10,889 bases of DNA from Streptosporangiaceae bacterium. GTDB taxonomy: Bacteria > Actinomycetota > Actinomycetes > Streptosporangiales > Streptosporangiaceae. The notes below the pieces were generated by a model. That model had not been told where the DNA came from and did no database searches. It worked only from the letters and a program-made list of their open reading frames with translations. Shown here piece by piece: positions 5,945 to 10,889 of the stretch. The number at the start of each line of letters is the position of its first letter. The first letter of the stretch is position 1. Location: assembly GCA_030052355.1 (NCBI GenBank), contig JASIGS010000428.1, forward strand, positions 1 to 10,889, read 5' to 3'. Position numbers and translations under genes: made by a program.

Positions 5945-7207
5945 GTGACCACTTTCTCGGCAGATCGGTCATATGCGGAGGCCATGGACGCGAGCGATCA
6001 GCTCGCGCCACTACGCGAGCGGTTCGTGCGACACGACCGCGACGTCATATACCTGGACGGGAACTCCCTCGGGCCGCTGCCGGTGCGCACCCAGGCCCGG
6101 ATCGCCGAAGTGGTTGACCAGGAGTGGGGCGTCGGCCTGGTCAGGTCCTGGGACAGGTGGCTCGGCCAGCCGCGCGCGGCCGGTGACATGATCGGCGAGC
6201 ACCTGGTCGGCGCGGCCAGCGGGCAGGTGCTCGTCTGCGACTCTGTCACGGTCAACCTGTACAAGCTTGGCGTCGCCGCCGTGGACGCGCAGCCCGAACG
6301 CGACGTCATCATCACCGATGACGACAACTTCCCCACCGACCGGTACGTCCTCGAGGGTGTGGCGGCGGGGCGCGCCCGTGAGCTGCGCCTGATACACAGC
6401 GACATCGACGGCGGGATCAGCGAGCAGGCTCTGGCGGCAGCCCTCGACGACCGCACCGCCCTGGTCAGCCTGTCTCTGGTTTCCTATCGCAGCGGGGCGT
6501 TCGCCGACATGGCGAAGCTGACCGAGCTGGTGCACTCCCGGGGCGCGCTGGTGCTATGGGACCTGTGCCACGCAGTCGGCGCCGTGCCGGTGGAACTGGA
6601 CGCCGCCGGCGCCGACCTGGCAATCGGCTGCACCTACAAGTACGTGAACGCCGGACCCGGTGCGCCGGCGTTCCTGTACGTACGGGACGAACTGCAGCAG
6701 CGGCTGCGTCAGCCGATCTGGGGCTGGTTCGGCCAGCGCGACATGTTCGCGATGGGTCCGCGCTACGACCCGGCGCCGGGCATCGACGCCTTCCTCACCG
6801 GGACGCCGAACATCATCGGAACCGTGGCCGTCGAGGAGGGTGCCAGGCTGCTGGGCGAGGCAGGGCTCGATCACCTGCGCGCCAAGTCGATGGCGCTGAC
6901 CTCCTACTTGATCGAACTGGCCGATGAGTGGCTGGTACCGCTCGGGTTTGCCGTCGGCTCACCACGCGACGCCAGCCGCCGCGGCGGCCACGTCACGCTG
7001 CGCCACGACGACGCGGTGCCGATCAGCCAGGCGCTGATCCAGCAAGACGTGATAGCCGACTACCGGACGCCTGACCGGATACGGGTCGCCCCCGCGCCGA
7101 TCACGAATTCCTTCACCGATGTGTGGGACGCCATGGACAAGCTGCGGAAGATAACCGAGGGAAAGTCATACGCTGACGTTCCGGCCGAGCCGTCGAGCGT
7201 TATCTGA
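5945..7207 (+). CDS. kynU: Kynureninase
   Basis: PLP enzyme that cleaves L-kynurenine to anthranilate and L-alanine in tryptophan catabolism. In numbering from GTG 5936 (423 residues) the conserved YLDGNSLG is at 39-46, NFPTDRY at 131-137, WDLCHAVG at 208-215 with the Asp that binds the pyridine nitrogen, the Schiff-base lysine K235 in TYKYVNAGPG, WGWFG at 262-266, GTPNI at 289-293, SRRGGHV at 347-353 and RVAPAPI at 383-389. All expected elements are present and the length is normal. I prefer GTG 5945 (420 residues), because it sits seven bases after a TAGGGT -10-like box, whereas 5936 overlaps that box. The first conserved helix (AEAMDASD) is kept. It is divergent from the deacetylase gene. 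No tryptophan dioxygenase or formamidase lies in the window, so the rest of the pathway is elsewhere or kynurenine is imported. Confidence 0.95.
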   Translation: MTTFSADRSYAEAMDASDQLAPLRERFVRHDRDVIYLDGNSLGPLPVRTQARIAEVVDQEWGVGLVRSWDRWLGQPRAAGDMIGEHLVGAASGQVLVCDSVTVNLYKLGVAAVDAQPERDVIITDDDNFPTDRYVLEGVAAGRARELRLIHSDIDGGISEQALAAALDDRTALVSLSLVSYRSGAFADMAKLTELVHSRGALVLWDLCHAVGAVPVELDAAGADLAIGCTYKYVNAGPGAPAFLYVRDELQQRLRQPIWGWFGQRDMFAMGPRYDPAPGIDAFLTGTPNIIGTVAVEEGARLLGEAGLDHLRAKSMALTSYLIELADEWLVPLGFAVGSPRDASRRGGHVTLRHDDAVPISQALIQQDVIADYRTPDRIRVAPAPITNSFTDVWDAMDKLRKITEGKSYADVPAEPSSVI

Positions 7208-7215
7208 GCATCAGC

Positions 7216-7245
7216 CCGGCCGGCGCCGACCCGGCGCCCGGCCGG
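7216..7245 (+). terminator. GC-rich hairpin after kynureninase
   Basis: CCGGCCGGCGCCG (7216-7228) pairs with CGGCGCCCGGCCGG (7232-7245) apart from one bulged base, around a three-base loop. It starts nine bases after the kynureninase stop, and a pyrimidine-rich stretch (TTCCGCCTTCGCCCTTCG) follows. This is a good candidate intrinsic terminator separating kynU from the exporter gene. Confidence 0.7.
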
Positions 7246-7278
7246 TTCCGCCTTCGCCCTTCGCACCAGACGAGCGGG

Positions 7279-7286
7279 TAATATTA
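7279..7286 (+). promoter_or_regulatory. Possible promoter element or operator before the exporter gene
   Basis: TAATATTA, a perfect 8-base palindrome, stands out as the only AT-rich spot between the kynU terminator and the exporter gene. TAATAT could be a -10 hexamer, giving a leader of roughly 80 bases to the CTG at 7371. No convincing -35 is seen 16-18 bases upstream. Slightly longer partial symmetry (GGTAA and TTGCC flanks, 7277-7292) would also suit a regulator site. Confidence 0.3.
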
Positions 7287-7357
7287 GTTGCCGTAAAGCA
7301 ATCATCGGCACGCCCGCCCGTCCGCGTGCCAGGTCAGCCCCGAGCGTGCGGAGCGGA

Positions 7358-7365
7358 AGAGGAGG
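7358..7365 (+). promoter_or_regulatory. Strong ribosome binding site that points to a CTG start
   Basis: AGAGGAGG is nearly complementary to the 3' end of 16S rRNA and is the best such site in the window. It is five bases before an in-frame CTG (7371) and lies inside the longer GTG-initiated frame. No ATG, GTG or TTG occurs at proper distance; the next in-frame candidate is a TTG about 20 bases further on. Confidence 0.55.
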
Positions 7366-7370
7366 CAGCG

Positions 7371-8675
7371 CTGAAGCGGCACCTTCATGGGTTCTTGCAC
7401 ACCACGTTCTCGTCGCTCAAGGTGCCCAACTACCGCTTGTACTTCACCGGGCAGTCGATATCTCTGGCCGGCACCTGGATGCAGATGACGGCGCAGTCCT
7501 GGCTGGTGCTGGTGCTCACCCGGTCGAGCACCGACCTGGGCTTCGTCGTGGCGCTGCAGACGCTGCCGGTCCTGCTGCTCGCCCCCTACGGGGGCGTCGT
7601 CGCCGACCGGACGGACAAGCGGCGGCTGATGATCGTGCTGCAGATCGCGATGGGCTGTCAGGCCCTGGTTCTCGGCCTGCTGACCGTCGCCGGCGTCGTG
7701 CGGTTCTGGGAGGTCTGCCTGCTGGCTGTCGTCCTCGGCCTCAACAACGCGTTCGAGAACTCCGCCAGGCAGGCGTTCGTCCGTGAGATGGTCGGCAAGG
7801 ACCAGCTTCGCAACGCGATCACCCTCAATTCGGTCACCGTCAACGCGGCTCGCGCGGTCGGGCCCGCCATCGGCGGCGTGCTGATCGCCACGGTCGGCGT
7901 CGGCGTGTGCTTCCTCGCCAACGCCGGCAGCTTCGTGGCGGTGGTCGCCTCGCTGATCATCATGGACGTCTCCGCGCTGCGGCCGAGCCCGCCCGCCCCG
8001 CGCGCCAGCGGCCAGTTGCGCGAGGGACTGCGGTACTGCGCTCGGACGCCGGACATCGCCGTCCCGCTGGCCATGATGGGCCTGGTCGGGCTGCTTGCCT
8101 ACGAGTTCCAGGTCTCGATACCGGTGCTGGCCAAGACGACGTTCCACGGCGGCTCAGAGGCCTACGGGTTCCTGACCGCCGCGATGGGGATCGGCGCGGT
8201 CGTGGGCGGCCTGTTCACTGCGGCCAGGGGCCGGACCGGCGTGCGCCCGATGGTCATAGCCGGAGCGGGATTCGGGCTGGCGATCATGGCGACCGCGTTC
8301 GCGCCGGCGATAGGGCTCGCCTACGCGGCGATGCTGTTCGTGGGCTGGGCCAGCGTGTCGTTCATCGCCATCGGGAACTCGACCATCCAGCTCGCCGCGG
8401 AACCGAGCATGCGCGGTCGCGCCATCTCGCTGTGGCAGGTCGCCTTCCAGGGCACCACCCCTGTCGGCGGCCCGGTCATCGGCTGGATCATCGAGGCCTC
8501 CGATCCGCGGGCCGGCCTGGCCGTGGGCGGTGTCTCGTGCTTCGTGGCCGCCGCCGGCGGCGTCCTGCTGGCCCGGCGGTTCCGCCACCGTGCAGATGCC
8601 AAGCCTCTCGACACCGAGCACACGGCCATCGGCCTGGGCGGCGACCAGGTAAGCACGTCTAACGCCGGCGCTTAG
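7371..8675 (+). CDS. Major facilitator superfamily exporter, EntS-like (MFS_3 type)
   Basis: Proton-driven membrane exporter of the EntS/MFS_3 type; this group includes enterobactin and drug exporters, but the substrate here is unknown. Shared sequence begins at TFSSLKVPNYRLYFTGQSIS, followed by SLAGTWMQMTAQSWLV in helix 1. The motif A loop is PYGGVVADRTDKRRLM after helix 2, then NSARQAFVREMVGKDQLRNAITLNS, highly typical of this family, and in the C-half MRGRAISLWQVAFQGTTPVGG. About 10-12 hydrophobic segments fit the usual fold. The tail after ARRFRHR is polar and should be cytoplasmic. The open frame extends upstream to GTG 7326 (449 residues), which has no ribosome binding site. A strong AGAGGAGG at 7358-7365 is five bases from an in-frame CTG at 7371, giving 434 residues that begin MKRHLHGFLHTTFSSLKV. 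I therefore mark the CTG as the start, with reservation. The gene follows kynU on the same strand but beyond a terminator. Confidence 0.9.
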   Translation: MKRHLHGFLHTTFSSLKVPNYRLYFTGQSISLAGTWMQMTAQSWLVLVLTRSSTDLGFVVALQTLPVLLLAPYGGVVADRTDKRRLMIVLQIAMGCQALVLGLLTVAGVVRFWEVCLLAVVLGLNNAFENSARQAFVREMVGKDQLRNAITLNSVTVNAARAVGPAIGGVLIATVGVGVCFLANAGSFVAVVASLIIMDVSALRPSPPAPRASGQLREGLRYCARTPDIAVPLAMMGLVGLLAYEFQVSIPVLAKTTFHGGSEAYGFLTAAMGIGAVVGGLFTAARGRTGVRPMVIAGAGFGLAIMATAFAPAIGLAYAAMLFVGWASVSFIAIGNSTIQLAAEPSMRGRAISLWQVAFQGTTPVGGPVIGWIIEASDPRAGLAVGGVSCFVAAAGGVLLARRFRHRADAKPLDTEHTAIGLGGDQVSTSNAGA

Positions 8676-8677
8676 CT

Positions 8678-8695
8678 GACGAGCCCTCGCCTCGT

Positions 8696-8696
<1 letters not shown>
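8678..8696. terminator. Small hairpin between convergent exporter and guaA genes
   Basis: GACGAG (8678-8683) pairs with CTCGTC (8691-8696) around a seven-base loop. It fills the 20-base gap between the exporter stop (8675) and the guaA stop, touching the first base of the latter. It might act as a bidirectional terminator, but the 6-bp stem is short and no U-run is present. Confidence 0.35.
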
Positions 8697-10252
<1,556 letters not shown>

Positions 10253-10258
10253 ACCCAG

Positions 10259-10264
10259 ATTCTA
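10259..10264 (-). promoter_or_regulatory. -10 box of guaA overlapping the upstream stop codon
   Basis: TAGAAT on the minus strand fits the -10 consensus TANNNT. Six bases (CTGGGT) separate it from the guaA ATG, so a transcript starting there would be leaderless. Its first three bases are the TAG stop of the CorC-like gene. No convincing -35 is visible in the GC-rich sequence upstream. Confidence 0.45.
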
Positions 10265-10889
10265 TTGGGCCGCCCGGCCACGGCTCGGCGCCGCGCCATG
10301 GGCGCCACCAGGCATTACGCCGGCCGACGCACCCGCGGGCCCGCCCGGCGCGGTGCCTGCCGCCGAGCCGTCAGGCCGTGCGCCAGCCGCGCTGACCCGG
10401 ACCCGGGAGATGCGGCGGCCGTCCAGCTGGGTCACGGTGAGCGTGCGGCCGGCCACCTGGGCCGATTCGCCACCCTCCGGCAGATGCCCGAGCGCGGCGA
10501 GCAGGTACCCGGCGACCGTCTCATACGGGCCCTCAGGCAGCTCGATGCCGGTCTGCTCGGCAAACTCGTCCAGGTTGAGCAGCCCATCGACCTCGAGTTC
10601 CCCGCCGTGCAGCTGCCGCGGGTGCGAGGCGTCCTCGTCGTACTCGTCCTGGATGTCGCCGATCAGCTCCTCGACGAGGTCCTCGAGCGTGACGATCCCG
10701 GCGGTCCCGCCGTACTCGTCAACGACGATCGCCAGGTGCGCCTTGTCCCGGCGCATCTCCGACAGCGCTGACAGCACCATCTTGCTGATCGGAAGGAACT
10801 TGACCGGCCTGACCACCTCGCCGACGCGGTTGGTGACCTCCCCCGAGCGACTGTCCAGCAGGTCTCGGGAGTGCACGAAGCCGATGACG
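10262..10889 (-). CDS. CorC/HlyC-type CBS-domain protein, 3' part only (runs off right edge)
   Basis: C-terminal portion of a membrane-associated hemolysin C/CorC (CNNM-like) protein, a family implicated in divalent cation transport or magnesium homeostasis. The frame stays open to the right edge; the residues before the internal GTG at 10876 read VIGF and continue as VHSRDLLD, the end of a CBS-domain motif, so the true start lies outside. Visible in order are the second CBS domain with the near-invariant DEYGGTAGIVTLEDLVEELIG (about residues 52-72 from 10876), then GDIQDEYD, then the CorC_HlyC domain (DGLLNLDEFAEQTGIELPEG, YETVAGYLL, RTLTVTQLDGRRISRVRV). The last 45 or so residues are a low-complexity Ala/Gly/Pro/Ser tail with no match to the family core. 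The transmembrane DUF21 part would be encoded beyond the window. The gene ends nine bases before guaA on the same strand. Confidence 0.92.
   Translation of the reverse strand, partial: VIGFVHSRDLLDSRSGEVTNRVGEVVRPVKFLPISKMVLSALSEMRRDKAHLAIVVDEYGGTAGIVTLEDLVEELIGDIQDEYDEDASHPRQLHGGELEVDGLLNLDEFAEQTGIELPEGPYETVAGYLLAALGHLPEGGESAQVAGRTLTVTQLDGRRISRVRVSAAGARPDGSAAGTAPGGPAGASAGVMPGGAHGAAPSRGRAAQ

Overview
The window is GC-rich chromosomal DNA. Codons favour G or C in the third position, several starts are GTG, and secreted proteins carry Ala-rich signal peptides. Together with recognisable gene families (an Arg-rich kynureninase, a LmbE-type deacetylase, a CorC/HlyC protein, GuaA), this points to a high-GC actinobacterium. 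I cannot name a genus. I see no tRNA, rRNA, CRISPR array, transposase, phage gene or integration scar. The window reads as native chromosome, not an island.

Positions 1-5000, all on the minus strand, hold a phosphate-type (Pst) ABC import locus. In transcription order it contains: a divergent secreted PstS-like binding protein (4852-3629); a small secreted protein resembling HtaA domains (3525-2899); the permeases PstC (2701-1700) and PstA (1668-517); and a secreted protein with a Ser/Pro then Lys/Pro linker that runs off the left edge (475-1). The ATPase PstB is not in the window. Two perfect hairpins, after the pstS-like gene and after the HtaA-like gene, split the locus into blocks. AT-rich stretches before the pstS-like gene and before pstC look like promoters and contain tandem 11-base repeats of the kind seen in PHO boxes. 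The likely logic is much binding protein, less permease, and induction by phosphate starvation.

Positions 5076-7207 hold a divergent pair: a LmbE/PIG-L-type zinc deacetylase (minus) and kynureninase (plus), with about 140 bases between them. Both starts sit 6-7 bases after a TANNNT -10 box, which suggests leaderless transcripts. A GC hairpin follows kynureninase. Next comes an EntS-like major facilitator exporter (7371 or 7326 to 8675). It has a strong Shine-Dalgarno sequence placed for a CTG start.

Positions 8696-10889 (minus) hold guaA (GMP synthase), converging on the exporter gene, and the 3' part of a CorC/HlyC-type CBS-domain protein running off the right edge. The guaA start is also preceded by a -10-like TAGAAT at leaderless spacing. 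Its first three bases are the stop codon of the upstream gene.

No clearly new multi-gene system is visible. The most unusual part is the Pst locus, with its uncharacterised secreted proteins and atypical binding protein.
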